Source: an uncultured Holophagaceae bacterium (lineage in GTDB: Bacteria > Acidobacteriota > Holophagae > Holophagales > Holophagaceae). Taken from it: a DNA stretch of 43,176 bases. Below the pieces are notes generated by a model. That model was not told the origin of the DNA. It saw nothing but the letters and a program-made list of their open reading frames with translations, and ran no database searches. Both the position numbers and the translations under genes were made by a program. Numbering within the stretch: position 1 is the first letter of the stretch; each line of letters begins with the position of its first letter. Where the stretch lies: assembly GCA_903840385.1 (NCBI GenBank), contig CAIMFT010000007.1, positions 1 to 43,176 of the forward strand, read 5' to 3'. This document shows positions 34,111 through 42,761 of the stretch, piece by piece.

Positions 34111-36222
34111 CTACCGGAGTCCCTCTGCCAGGTAGAGGGACTCCGGGTTGCGGTAGCTCTGCAAGAACACCCTGCTCCCATCCGCGGACACCAGGACATT
34201 GTCCAGGTGGGCCCCAGGCTGGGCTCCGGCCGTGCAGGTCCTCCAGAGGGTCCGTGTACCCCGGTTCAGGTCCACCTTCCAGATCCGCAGCGGAGCCGTC
34301 CCGGGCCGATAGAGGTAGAGCCCGCGAGCGTCCTCTGTCCAGCCGGCCACGCGCTCTCCCTCCTGCAGGGCAGGGATCGGTTGGAGGCCCGAAGGGATGG
34401 CACCAAGGTCAACCAGAAGAGAGGTCTCCTCCGTCTCCACCATCACCTGTCGGCCATCGGGGGAAGGCAGGGTGCCCACCATGGCACCCTCCGGCGTGAG
34501 TGGGCGCGGCGGCCCCCCCTCCGTGCTCTGCAAGAAGACGCGGCTGAGTCGCCCCGGTTCGCTGCCCGTGAACAGGATCCTCTTCCCATCCGGCATCCAC
34601 CGCACAGTAATGGCGGGCTGGATCCCCTGGAGGGGAATCTTCCGGGCCTCCCCGATGCCCAGCGGAAGCAGCGCCAAATGCACCTCGGGCTCCCGGAATA
34701 GGGTGGCCAGCCACTTCCCGTCGGGGGAGATGGACTGGCCGAGGCCCCCTCCCGGCAGATCCAGGGGAGGGTCGCCATTGGTGGGGAAGGCCACCGCGTG
34801 GTGCCTGCCCTGGCCGTCCAGGTGCCAGCCGAGCACCTGGCGGCCGTCCCTGGAGATGTCCCGCAGCCAGAAATGTCCCCGCCGCTCCGGGACCCTGGCC
34901 TGCTCCTGTCCCTCCTCCCAGACCAGCACCTCTGGCTGGACCTCGCTCTGGCCCAGCAGCACACGGCCGTCAGGGCCGATGTCGTAGAGTAGGAAGCGGG
35001 TCGTGCCCTTGTACACCACTCGGACCCTTCCCTGCCGGGTCACCGCCAGCAGGTCCGTCTGGGTGGGGATGCCGGCGGTAAACCAGACCTCGTTCCCCCG
35101 CCAGGCGAGACCCCGGACAAAACGGTACTCCCCGGTCAAGGTCCTGATTCCCTTCGTGGCAACATCCATGAGCATTACCCGACCACCCAGGCTTCCTTCT
35201 AGGAAGGCCAGGCTCTTCCCATCAGGGGAAAAGCGTGGGTGCCCAAGGAGGTTAGGGGACTCCAGCAGCAGGGTGCCTGGGGGGGACTCCAGCCGGAATG
35301 ATCCACCCACCCTTCGGACGACCGCCAGCTCTCCTGATGGGGTGAAATCCGCAAAAAAAACGGTCTTGAGGAGCTCCCGCGGGGCGCCTCCGCTGAGGGG
35401 CCCCAGGGCCAGCGTTCCCTGGAAGGTGCCGAAGCTGCCGCGGGTGCGGCGGGGGCGCAGGGCCACGGCAGTCTGCCCATCTGGCCCCACGGCCAGGGGG
35501 TGTCCCTCTATCCCAGTCTCCACCTTCTCCAGACTGGTTAGGTCAATGCGGGTCATGCGAACGGGCCCCCCATTCCACGCCACGCCCAGGACCACCTCCC
35601 GGTTTTGGTGCAGCAGGCGGGCCCCATAGACCTCCGCCTCCCCACCGCTGAGGCGGCGGAAGATGGGAGGGGTGTGGGCCGGGAAGGGTGGCCACTGACG
35701 GCGATAGGCCAGGGCCATCAGGGGGAGGAAGAGGCCCACTCCAACCAGGCTCCCCAGCAAGTGCCCCCTTACCCTCCGGTAGGCTGGGGGAGGGTGACGC
35801 CGCTCCTTCCAATGGGCTCCGTTCCCAGAGTCGTTGGAGGCTTGGTTTTGCCCGGTTTCTTTCGGCTGCGAGGGTGTCTCCTCCTCTGAGAGGTCTCCGA
35901 TGAAGCGGTACCCACGACCTGGAAGGGTCTCGATGTAGAGAGGCGTCTGGGAGGAATCGCCCAGCGCCAAGCGAACCTTTCGGGCCGCCGTGGCCAGAGC
36001 CCCATCAAAGTCCAGATGCACCTCCGGGGGCCAGATCTCCTGCCGGAGTTCCTCGTGGGAACGCACCTGCCCTGGGCGCTCCAGGAGGGCGGCCAGCAGG
36101 CTGAACGGCACATCCTGAAGGGGGATGCGGGCCCCCTCTTGACGCAGCTCCCGGGAGTGCAGGTCCACGTGGAAGGCGTCAAACCGAAGGGTTCTATGAA
36201 CCGGCGGGACACGAGAGTACAT
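34111..36222 (-). CDS. Winged-helix regulator with TM helix and TolB-like propeller
   Basis: This 703-residue protein has three parts: an OmpR/PhoB-type winged-helix DNA-binding domain (about 10-107, ending in the characteristic IETLPGRGYRFIG), one transmembrane helix (about 154-172, HLLGSLVGVGLFLPLMALAY), and an extracytoplasmic beta-propeller of TolB/WD40-like blades with repeated SPDGK and PDGR turns (for example HPRFSPDGKSLAFLEG, ISPDGKWLATLF, RWMPDGKRILFTG). This CadC-like one-component layout, with a propeller as sensor, is frequent in Acidobacteriota. It is divergent from a small secreted protein and the shared 219-base gap has a symmetric site. A 13-bp hairpin overlaps its last codons. 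Confidence 0.9.
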   Translation of the reverse strand: MYSRVPPVHRTLRFDAFHVDLHSRELRQEGARIPLQDVPFSLLAALLERPGQVRSHEELRQEIWPPEVHLDFDGALATAARKVRLALGDSSQTPLYIETLPGRGYRFIGDLSEEETPSQPKETGQNQASNDSGNGAHWKERRHPPPAYRRVRGHLLGSLVGVGLFLPLMALAYRRQWPPFPAHTPPIFRRLSGGEAEVYGARLLHQNREVVLGVAWNGGPVRMTRIDLTSLEKVETGIEGHPLAVGPDGQTAVALRPRRTRGSFGTFQGTLALGPLSGGAPRELLKTVFFADFTPSGELAVVRRVGGSFRLESPPGTLLLESPNLLGHPRFSPDGKSLAFLEGSLGGRVMLMDVATKGIRTLTGEYRFVRGLAWRGNEVWFTAGIPTQTDLLAVTRQGRVRVVYKGTTRFLLYDIGPDGRVLLGQSEVQPEVLVWEEGQEQARVPERRGHFWLRDISRDGRQVLGWHLDGQGRHHAVAFPTNGDPPLDLPGGGLGQSISPDGKWLATLFREPEVHLALLPLGIGEARKIPLQGIQPAITVRWMPDGKRILFTGSEPGRLSRVFLQSTEGGPPRPLTPEGAMVGTLPSPDGRQVMVETEETSLLVDLGAIPSGLQPIPALQEGERVAGWTEDARGLYLYRPGTAPLRIWKVDLNRGTRTLWRTCTAGAQPGAHLDNVLVSADGSRVFLQSYRNPESLYLAEGLR
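34114..34146 (-). terminator. Hairpin overlapping the end of the propeller gene
   Basis: CCGGAGTCCCTCT, seven-base loop, AGAGGGACTCCGG: a perfect 13-bp stem within the last 11 codons of the gene, ending at the TAG. On the coding strand it encodes PESLYLAEGLR. No T-run follows, but a stem this long is unlikely by chance and may end or protect the transcript. Confidence 0.55.
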
Positions 36223-36441
36223 GGCAATGCCTGGTCGAACAAAAATAAGTCATTGCATGAAAAATGCAATAAAAAAAAGATAAAACAATTGACAACAAAT
36301 AATTTATTACCGTCTGTTTTCGGGCTGGCATCGCGATGGACTGCGATGCAGGAATTGTCCATGTGGCGTCCATGGTTTCGAGGACCCCCAGCGCCACCTT
36401 TAGGTGGGCCACTTCTGGCCCCCTTCTCCGGAGGACTCGCC
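36223..36441. other. Divergent regulatory gap, AT-rich
   Basis: The first half is strongly A+T-rich, against a G+C-rich genome, and holds an A-run (36271-36278) and a TTGACA at 36289-36294. No convincing -10 lies 16-18 bases after it (GTCTGT). The second half carries GCATCGC/GCGATGC (36328-36334 and 36343-36349) and the ribosome-binding site GGAGG of the secreted protein gene. Confidence 0.6.
36252..36270. promoter_or_regulatory. Palindromic candidate operator
   Basis: ATTGCAT, five bases, ATGCAAT: a perfect 7-bp dyad 30 bases upstream of the regulator's start codon and about 170 bases from the divergent gene. It could bind the winged-helix regulator encoded next to it (autoregulation and control of the secreted protein), but it might also be a transcript hairpin. 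Confidence 0.4.
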
Positions 36442-37017
36442 ATGGTCCGTCGTGGACTCATCCTCGCAACCATCCTTTCTGCAGGCTTGACTGCCCTCGC
36501 CCAGGGCAGCAGCACGGACCAGATCCGGCAGGTGGCCCGAGACACCTGGCCTGGACCGCGGACCGTGGGCATCGTCTGCAACTACAAGTACAGCCAGGAG
36601 ACCATCCAAGCCATGCTGGGGGAGTTCGAACCCGGAACCACCATCCAGGTGGTGGACGCCCGCCTTCAGGAGCACATCAACCTGGCTTCCCAGATGATGA
36701 GCAACCTCAAGCCCGATTATGTCCTGGTGCTGCCCAACGACACTCTGGTCTGGGACGGTTCCTTCGCTGCAACCCGGGTGATCCACCGCATGAATGCCGC
36801 TGATATCCCCACCCTGGCCACCACCCCGGTGGCCCTGACCCAGGGGGTCTGGGCGGTCATGGGGCCGGCCACAGGTAATCAGCTGCGGCTGAACCCGAAA
36901 TACAGCAACCACCTTGTGTTCACGGCCTACGGCAAGCCGATTCAGCCGGGGCTGGCTTCCAACCGCGACTTGTCTCCCCCGGTCGGGGTGACGGTCCGGG
37001 TGCTGGCCGCCAACTGA
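36442..37017 (+). CDS. Small secreted protein, unknown function
   Basis: This 191-residue protein begins with a Sec signal peptide (GLILATILSAGLTALA, cleavage near ALA-Q). The mature part resembles a Rossmann-like half of periplasmic ABC-substrate-binding proteins (TVGIVCNYKYSQETIQAML, then NLKPDYVLVLPND and ADIPTLATTPVALTQGVWAV), but is much shorter than a full binding protein. I start at ATG 36442 with GGAGG upstream; the frame is open far back but only this start gives a signal peptide. It is divergent from the winged-helix/propeller regulator, which is its likely controller. No transporter lies next to it. Confidence 0.75.
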   Translation: MVRRGLILATILSAGLTALAQGSSTDQIRQVARDTWPGPRTVGIVCNYKYSQETIQAMLGEFEPGTTIQVVDARLQEHINLASQMMSNLKPDYVLVLPNDTLVWDGSFAATRVIHRMNAADIPTLATTPVALTQGVWAVMGPATGNQLRLNPKYSNHLVFTAYGKPIQPGLASNRDLSPPVGVTVRVLAAN

Positions 37018-37024
37018 ACGGACC

Positions 37025-37570
37025 CTAGTTCGGCGGGAACTTGGCGAGGATGTCGCGAACAGCCCTGGGGACGACCTCGTTGGCGTCCTCAGGGCTGTTC
37101 AGACCTGTGAGGGCCCCGGCGGCGACGCCCTGCCACACCATCTGGTTGGACCGGAAGTCCACGATCTCCACCACGATGGTGCCCTCCTTGTGGTGCCGCA
37201 CCTGGCTGCTGCTCACGCCCACCCGGCCGTAGACCGGCCGGTAGCCCCAGCCTGTGCTCAGGCCCACCCGGGTGGTGGTGCGCACCTTCTTGTCCTGCAC
37301 GATGGGGTAGTAGGTCACCAGGAAGTCCGGGTCGCCCTGGGTCTCCAGCTGGAACCCCTTGGTCAGGAGCTCGCTCTGCACCGCGGTGCGGACCCGCTTG
37401 TCCATGAGGTTGGTGGTGCCGCCCGTGCCCTTCTTGGCGGTGTACCAGTCGAAGGTCTTGTAGCGGGCGTAGGGCGCAGAGGCATCGAAGTCGTAGCGGA
37501 TGTCGTAGCCCGCACAGCCCCCGAGCAGGGCCAGGGCGAGCAGGGCAGCGGCGAGGCGGTACAGGCGCAT
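37025..37570 (-). CDS. DUF4136 lipoprotein
   Basis: This 181-residue protein has a type II signal peptide with lipobox LLGGC (lipidated C19), followed by the DUF4136 pattern: YDFDASAPYARYKTFDW, then QSELLTKGFQLETQGDPDFLVTYY and, near the end, VPRAVRDILAKFPP. Proteins of this family are periplasm-facing outer-membrane lipoproteins of unknown function. ATG 37570 has GGAGG four bases upstream. It is convergent with the secreted protein gene (7-base gap) and divergent from the MocR-type regulator. Confidence 0.9.
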   Translation of the reverse strand: MRLYRLAAALLALALLGGCAGYDIRYDFDASAPYARYKTFDWYTAKKGTGGTTNLMDKRVRTAVQSELLTKGFQLETQGDPDFLVTYYPIVQDKKVRTTTRVGLSTGWGYRPVYGRVGVSSSQVRHHKEGTIVVEIVDFRSNQMVWQGVAAGALTGLNSPEDANEVVPRAVRDILAKFPPN

Positions 37571-37710
37571 GGATCCTCCGGAACACCATTATGGATGGCC
37601 GGGAGGGTTGAAGGTTGAAGGCAGCGGAGGACTGGCCCGAGGTGCGGTCTGTTCTGGACTGTGACTTGGTAGGGTTTTCTTTGCTTCCCGAGCGGTTTCG
37701 GTCGATCCTG

Positions 37711-39180
37711 ATGGGGATGGTACTCGATCCCTCCCTCGACCCTGGCGCCTCCAGCCCCCTCTACCTGCAGCTCCAGCGGAAGCTGCGGGTGCTCATCCAG
37801 CAGGGTGAGTGGCGGCCCGGTGTGCGCCTGCCCGCGGTGCCGGAGCTGGCGGAGCGCTGGGGCGTCCACCGCCTCACGGTGCTGAAGGCCCTGGCGGGCC
37901 TCAAGCGTACGGGCTGGATCCAGACCGTGCAGGGCCGCGGTAGCTTCGTGGCGCCGCGCCTGCCCGAGGCCCCCGGCCTGCGAGCCAGCAGCGAGTTCCC
38001 CTTCGAGGGCTCGCCCCTCCTGGTGCACGACGGCGAGCTGGGCTCCTGGCTGGGCGAGACCCTGGAGCGGGCCCAGGACAGCCACCTCATCAGCTTCTCT
38101 GCCGGCTTCATTCCTTCCGACCTGCTGCCGGGCGAGCAGCTGCGGCGCCTGACCGCCCAGGTGCTGAAGGACCTGGGCAGCGAGGCCTGGGTCTACTCCG
38201 CCCCCGCAGGCCACGTGCCCTATCTGGAGGCCGTGGGCCGCTGGCTGGCCTCGGAAGGCGAGCCCATCGATCCGGGCTGGGGGATCCGGGCGCTGCCCGG
38301 CGCCCAGGCGGGCCTGGCGCTGGCCCTGGAGTCCTTTACCGTGCCCGGCGACCGGGTGGTGGTGGAGAGCCCCTGCTACGTGGGCATTCTGGCCCTCATC
38401 AAGGCCCTGGGCCGCGAGGCTGTGCCGGTTCCCGTGGATCGTCAGGGCATGGACCCGGATCGCCTGGCCTCGGCCCTGCAGCGCAGCGAGGCCAAGCTGA
38501 TGTTCACGGTGCCCAGCTTCCACAATCCCACCGGCATGACCCAGTCCAAGGCCCGCCGGGAGCGCCTCCTGGCCCTGGCCCGGTCCCACGGTGTGCTCCT
38601 GGTGACGGACTCGGCCTACGGTGACCTGCGCTTCTCCGGCAACTCCATGCCCCCCTTCCGGCGTCTGGAGGGGGCCGACCACGTGATCCACCTGGGCAGC
38701 TTCAGCAAGTCCCTGGCGGCGGGCCTCCGCCTGGGCTACCTCATCGCCCGGGAGGACATCCTGCGGCGCATGGCGCCCATCCAGGAGGTCCAGACCATCG
38801 CCCTGCCGCCGCTCATGCAGGCGGTGGTGGCCCGCTTCCTGGACAACGGCGGCTTCCGTCGCCACCTGGCCCGCCTGCGCCGGGCCCTCAAGGAGCGCCG
38901 GGATGCCATGGTCGAGGCCCTGGCCGAGTCCTTCCCCACGGGCACGCAGGTCTCCGAGCCCAAGGGCGGCATGCACCTGTGGGTGGTCATGCCCGAGGAG
39001 TACTCGGCCCTGGACCTCCACCGAGACGCCCTGCAGCACGGCCTGGGCTTCGCGCCGGGGCCGCTGTTCTTTGCCGACGGTCGGGGTACCAACTGCCTCC
39101 GCCTCAACTTCTCCACCCATGATCCCGCCACCACCCGGGAAGCCATCGCCCGCCTCGGCCACCTGGTCCACAAGGCCTGA
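37711..39180 (+). CDS. MocR-type GntR regulator with aminotransferase domain
   Basis: A GntR winged helix (about 12-78: LQRKLRVLIQQGEWRPGVRL, PELAERWGVHRLTVLKALA) is joined to a fold-type I aminotransferase domain that binds PLP through K333 in GSFSKSLAAGLRLGYL; NPTG and the Asp of TDSAYGD are also present. MocR proteins use PLP or its amino-acid adducts as signals. Length is 489. Start choice: ATG 37711, or ATG 37717 six bases on; the frame is open to 37615 without conservation. The next gene, ilvE, follows 31 bases downstream on the same strand, so it may be a target. Confidence 0.9.
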   Translation: MGMVLDPSLDPGASSPLYLQLQRKLRVLIQQGEWRPGVRLPAVPELAERWGVHRLTVLKALAGLKRTGWIQTVQGRGSFVAPRLPEAPGLRASSEFPFEGSPLLVHDGELGSWLGETLERAQDSHLISFSAGFIPSDLLPGEQLRRLTAQVLKDLGSEAWVYSAPAGHVPYLEAVGRWLASEGEPIDPGWGIRALPGAQAGLALALESFTVPGDRVVVESPCYVGILALIKALGREAVPVPVDRQGMDPDRLASALQRSEAKLMFTVPSFHNPTGMTQSKARRERLLALARSHGVLLVTDSAYGDLRFSGNSMPPFRRLEGADHVIHLGSFSKSLAAGLRLGYLIAREDILRRMAPIQEVQTIALPPLMQAVVARFLDNGGFRRHLARLRRALKERRDAMVEALAESFPTGTQVSEPKGGMHLWVVMPEEYSALDLHRDALQHGLGFAPGPLFFADGRGTNCLRLNFSTHDPATTREAIARLGHLVHKA

Positions 39181-39211
39181 CGAGGCTGTACCCTGCCAAG
39201 AAGGAGTTTCC

Positions 39212-40309
39212 GTGACCACGCCCATCCAGATTCAGCTGTCGGACCACGCCGCCTCCCCCGCCGAGCGGGCTGCGCGCATGACCAACCCCGGCTTCGGCCG
39301 CATCTTCACCGACCACATGGTGGTGGTGCCCTACCACGAGGGCCAGGGCTGGGGCCCCGGCGTGCTGAAGGCCTATGGGCCGCTGGCGATGGACCCCGCC
39401 GCCTCCGTGCTGCACTACGGACAGGCCATCTTCGAGGGCTTCAAGGCCTTCAAGCAGCAGGACGGCAGCGTCGCCTGCTTCCGTCCCGACGCCAATGCCC
39501 GGCGCTTCAATGTCTCGGCCCGCCGTCTGGCCATGCCCGACCTCCCGGAGGAGCTCTTCCTGGCGGCAGCTCAGGCGCTCATCACCCAGGACCAGGCCTG
39601 GGTCCCGGGCGCCGTGGGCGAGAGCCTCTACATGCGTCCCCTCATGATCGGCACCGAGGCCGCCCTGGGTGTGAAGCCCAGCAACGAGTACCTCTTCATC
39701 CTGCTGGCCAGCCCCAGCGGCGCCTACTTCCCGGCGGGCGTGAAGCCCGTGACCGTGTGGATCTCCGAGGACTATGTGCGCGCCGCCCCCGGTGGCACCG
39801 GCTTCGCCAAGTGCGCGGGCAACTACGCCGCCAGCCTCGTGGCCCAGCACCAGGCCAAGGGCGAGGGCTGCGACCAGGTCGTTTGGCTGGACGCCATCCA
39901 CCGCGAGTACATCGAGGAGATGGGCGGCATGAACCTCTTCTTCGTGTACCAGGAGAACGGCGAGACCGTGGTGGTCACGCCGGAGCTGACGGGCAGCCTG
40001 CTGCCGGGCATCACCCGGGACAGCCTGCTGACCCTGGCCCGCGAGCAGGGCTTCCGGGCCGAGGAGCGCCGCATCAGCGTCAGCGAGTGGCGCAGCGCCA
40101 TCGCCGAGGGCCGCATGACCGAGGCCTTCGCCTGTGGCACCGCCGCCGTCATCACGCCCGTGGGTGAGGTCAAGTCCGCCCGCGGTGGCTGGACCATCCA
40201 CGGTGGCCAGACGGGCCCTGTGGCGGCGAAGCTCCGCCAGATGCTCCTTGACCTCCAGCACGGCCTCGCCCCCGACACCCACGGCTGGATGAAGCAGATC
40301 GTCGGCTAG
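39212..40309 (+). CDS. ilvE: Branched-chain amino acid aminotransferase
   Basis: IlvE transfers the amino group between Glu and the 2-oxo acids of Leu, Ile and Val, the last step of their synthesis. The 365-residue protein is of the longer, type II BCAT class. Lys200 in FAKCAGNYAASLVAQ is the PLP-binding residue; the family sequences LHYGQAIFEGFKAF and EYIEEMGGMNLFFV are present. It starts at GTG 39212, with AAGGAG five bases upstream. It follows the MocR-like regulator, which suggests a link of PLP-dependent sensing with this transaminase. Confidence 0.96.
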   Translation: MTTPIQIQLSDHAASPAERAARMTNPGFGRIFTDHMVVVPYHEGQGWGPGVLKAYGPLAMDPAASVLHYGQAIFEGFKAFKQQDGSVACFRPDANARRFNVSARRLAMPDLPEELFLAAAQALITQDQAWVPGAVGESLYMRPLMIGTEAALGVKPSNEYLFILLASPSGAYFPAGVKPVTVWISEDYVRAAPGGTGFAKCAGNYAASLVAQHQAKGEGCDQVVWLDAIHREYIEEMGGMNLFFVYQENGETVVVTPELTGSLLPGITRDSLLTLAREQGFRAEERRISVSEWRSAIAEGRMTEAFACGTAAVITPVGEVKSARGGWTIHGGQTGPVAAKLRQMLLDLQHGLAPDTHGWMKQIVG

Positions 40310-40334
40310 AACCCCTGCTCAAAGGACGGATGCC

Positions 40335-41048
40335 ATGGACCCCTTCGTACAGCCCACCCCCGACCAGTCCGCTGCCGTGGATGCTGCCCTCAGCACCCGG
40401 CGCTCCATCCGCGCCTTCCTGCCGGACCCCGTGCCCCAGGCCGTGGTGGAGGACCTGCTGAAGGTGGCGTCGCGAGCGCCCTCCGGCACCAACACCCAGC
40501 CCTGGCAGGTGCATGTGCTCACGGGTGCCGCCAAGACGCGGCTGTCGGAGCGCATCCTGGCCCTCTGCGCCGATCCCGCTGCCCTGGCCGAGCACAAGGA
40601 TGAGTACGACTACTACCCCAAGGAGTGGGTCAGCCCCTACCTGGACCGCCGCCGCAAGGTGGGCTGGGACCTCTACGGCCTGCTGGGCATCGGCAAGGCC
40701 GACCGGGAGCGCATGGCGCAGCAGCACCAGCGCAACTACACCTTCTTCGACGCCCCCGTGGGCCTCATCTTCACCGTCGATCGGATCATGCAGCAGGGCA
40801 GCTGGCTGGACTACGGCATGTTCCTCCAGAACATCATGGTGGCGGCGCGGGCCCGGGGCCTGCACACCTGCCCTCAGGCCTCCTTCACCCAGTTCCACAA
40901 GGTCATCGCCGAGGAGCTGAACCTCCGCCCCGAGCAGATGGTGGTGTGCGGCATGGCCCTGGGTTACGCCGATCCCAGCGCCATCGAGAACACCCTCGTC
41001 ACCGACCGGGCACCGGTGGCGGAGTTCGCGAGGTTCTACGGGGAGTGA
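40335..41048 (+). CDS. Nitroreductase-family flavoprotein
   Basis: This 237-residue FMN-dependent oxidoreductase shows the FMN-binding opening TRRSIRAF, then ASRAPSGTNTQPWQVHV, and the later PQASFTQFHKVIAEELNL and VVCGMALGYAD. Members reduce nitro compounds or quinones, or act as flavin or enone reductases; the true substrate is unknown. It starts 25 bases after ilvE with AAAGGA upstream and may share its transcript. A ~30-residue segment around HKDEYDYYPKEW between the first helices is longer than in the minimal family. Confidence 0.9.
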   Translation: MDPFVQPTPDQSAAVDAALSTRRSIRAFLPDPVPQAVVEDLLKVASRAPSGTNTQPWQVHVLTGAAKTRLSERILALCADPAALAEHKDEYDYYPKEWVSPYLDRRRKVGWDLYGLLGIGKADRERMAQQHQRNYTFFDAPVGLIFTVDRIMQQGSWLDYGMFLQNIMVAARARGLHTCPQASFTQFHKVIAEELNLRPEQMVVCGMALGYADPSAIENTLVTDRAPVAEFARFYGE

Positions 41049-41129
41049 ATCGCTGAAGACCCTTGGCTGGGCGAACCGATCGTAGGATCATTCCGGCATC
41101 CGGGAGCCATCCTGGGCGCAGGGGGATCC

Positions 41130-42551
41130 ATGCGTGATGCCCGCACTCCGACCTTGCCGCGCTTCCTGTGGGTTGCTCTCATCCTGTTGCCGGCCCTGGG
41201 CTGTCTGCAGCGTCCGGCCTCCACCACCTCCGCCCTTCCGACGGCTGTCCGCCAGGAAACGCGGAAGGTGAAGGTGGTGGGTCTGCCCCAGGGCGGCGAA
41301 TCTCCTCCCCAGGTGGGGGGCCAGATTGGCAAGGGGAGCGCCACCGGCAAGGGGGCCTTTGCCGGGGCGGGGGGCGGTGCCCTGGCTGGGCTAATGGTCT
41401 CCGCGCAGACCGGACCCTTCGCAGTCTTCCTGGCACCCATCCTGGTTCCCGTCGGTACCGTGATCGGGGCTGGCGGGGGCGCCGTGATCGGGTTTGCAGA
41501 CGGCATTCCGGAGGCCAAGGGCAAGGCCCTTCAGGAGACCCTCGCGCGCAACCAGAGTGACCTTTGTTCCGAGCTGGCCCGACGGGTGACCCAGCGCCTG
41601 GCCTTGGCCGGGCTGGTCGCCCCCGCCGAGGGTGAGGTCGAGGACCTCCGCCTGGAAGTATCGGTGGACAAGTGGGGCATGTTCGGTGGCAGCGGCTCTA
41701 ACCCCATGGGGGACCTCCAAGCCACCATCACCTACCGGGTGCTCCCCCCGCAGGGCCCGGCCCTGCGGGAACGGCACTTCCTCGTGGGGGGCGCCCGGCG
41801 TCCCTTCAGCGAATGGAGCGCCGGCGATGTCCTCCTCCAGCAGGCCCTGGAGGGTCTCCTGGACTCCGCCGCCGAGTCGGTGGTGGATGGGGCCTTCTTG
41901 GTGCAGGACCTGTATCTTTGGAACACCTTCTCCCCCTGGAACTGCGGCCTCAAGCACCTGGATCCTCCCGCCACCTACATGGCCGCCTCGCCCATGCACA
42001 GCTGGCAACGGCGGGTGGGGGGACTGCAGCCGCGCCTCCAGTGGGAGGCCTTTCCCCGGACCCAGGATGCGGTGGCTGGGGCGGAGGCGTTTCTCAAGCG
42101 CATCGCGGATGTGGGCTACGACCTGCGCATCTGGCGCTCTGTGGGCGGCGGTCCCGGCGAGGTGGTCTACGAGCGCCAGAACCTGAGGCTGCCGCCGGTG
42201 GCCGGGCCCGCCGAGCGCAGCGGCAGGTCCCAGGACCTGATCGCAGTGCCTGCGGCCACCCCCGGTGCGGCGGAGCCTGCCACGGAGGTCTCCTCGGAGC
42301 CCCGGGTGGGCCATGTGGTGGAGGTTCCTCTCAGTCCTGGCACCGAGTACCTCTGGTCCGTGCGGGCCCGCTTCCGCTTCGACGGCGAGGTGCGGGTCAC
42401 CCGGTGGAGCATGAACCCGCAGCAGGACTTCCGCACCATGTCCGGGAGTGCACGCTGGATGGGATGGGGCTCGACGAGTGCTGGCAGGCTCGCCTTTTGC
42501 CGAGAAGACGGCATCCCGCCCCTCCACCACCACCGCTTCAGCACGCCGTGA
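41130..42551 (+). CDS. Glycine-rich lipoprotein, unknown function
   Basis: A 473-residue protein with a type II signal peptide (FLWVALILLPALGC, lipidated C25). Residues ~60-130 form a glycine-zipper-like hydrophobic pair (KGAFAGAGGGALAGLMV and VPVGTVIGAGGGAVIGF), as in outer-membrane-inserting lipoproteins. The middle has beta-rich segments; residues ~300-430 resemble a fibronectin-like region (PRLQWEAFP, YDLRIWRSVGGG, LSPGTEYLWSVRARF). I do not recognise the family. The last ~20 residues (FCREDGIPPLHHHRFSTP) lie next to the tRNA-Ser fragment and differ in character, so the native 3' end may have been replaced by recombination. Confidence 0.7.
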   Translation: MRDARTPTLPRFLWVALILLPALGCLQRPASTTSALPTAVRQETRKVKVVGLPQGGESPPQVGGQIGKGSATGKGAFAGAGGGALAGLMVSAQTGPFAVFLAPILVPVGTVIGAGGGAVIGFADGIPEAKGKALQETLARNQSDLCSELARRVTQRLALAGLVAPAEGEVEDLRLEVSVDKWGMFGGSGSNPMGDLQATITYRVLPPQGPALRERHFLVGGARRPFSEWSAGDVLLQQALEGLLDSAAESVVDGAFLVQDLYLWNTFSPWNCGLKHLDPPATYMAASPMHSWQRRVGGLQPRLQWEAFPRTQDAVAGAEAFLKRIADVGYDLRIWRSVGGGPGEVVYERQNLRLPPVAGPAERSGRSQDLIAVPAATPGAAEPATEVSSEPRVGHVVEVPLSPGTEYLWSVRARFRFDGEVRVTRWSMNPQQDFRTMSGSARWMGWGSTSAGRLAFCREDGIPPLHHHRFSTP

Positions 42552-42561
42552 GGTGGGGGCG

Positions 42562-42581
42562 TTCGAATCCCCCTCTCTCCG
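42562..42581 (+). other. tRNA-Ser 3'-end fragment, att-like site
   Basis: TTCGAATCCCCCTCTCTCCG equals the T-loop, T-stem 3' side, acceptor 3' strand and discriminator G of a bacterial tRNA-Ser with a GGAGAGA acceptor. The 5' half of a tRNA (GGAGAGA, D-arm, anticodon arm) is not upstream; that space is the end of the lipoprotein gene. Tyrosine integrases commonly use such 3' ends as attachment sites and leave a copy at the far island end. Confidence 0.75.
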
Positions 42582-42656
42582 TATTTGGGGGTAGCAGTTC
42601 GTTGCAGGGGGATTCCCTCCGGGGCCACTGCTGCGCAGCGTCCCCTCCGGCCGCAC

Positions 42657-42733
42657 GAATCACTCGGCTTTCTGTCCCGGGTCCGACAGCCCCCCGGGCT
42701 GTCTCCCCGGGCCAAAACGAAAGCCGGTGATTC
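42657..42733. repeat. Large nested hairpin
   Basis: GAATCACTCGGCTTTC (42657-42672) pairs with GAAAGCCGGTGATTC (42719-42733) with one bulged T. Inside, CCCGGG pairs with CCCGGG and GACAGCCC with GGGCTGTC (loop CCC). Nearly the whole 77 bases fold on themselves. No integron-type core GTTRRRY is present at the ends. Confidence 0.75.
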
Positions 42734-42761
42734 AGTGATTTCGAATCCCCCGCCTTCTCTT

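Noticed and set aside
36289-36317. Standard sigma-70 promoter with TTGACA
   Set aside because: A perfect -35-like box is present, but no acceptable -10 lies 16-18 bases downstream, so it is noted only as part of the gap.
42481-42581. Complete tRNA-Ser gene overlapping the lipoprotein end
   Set aside because: The 5' acceptor strand GGAGAGA, D-arm and anticodon arm are missing; only the 3' T-arm and acceptor are present.
42657-42733. Integron attC site
   Set aside because: The hairpin lacks the GTTRRRY/RYYYAAC core sites at its ends and no integron integrase is nearby.
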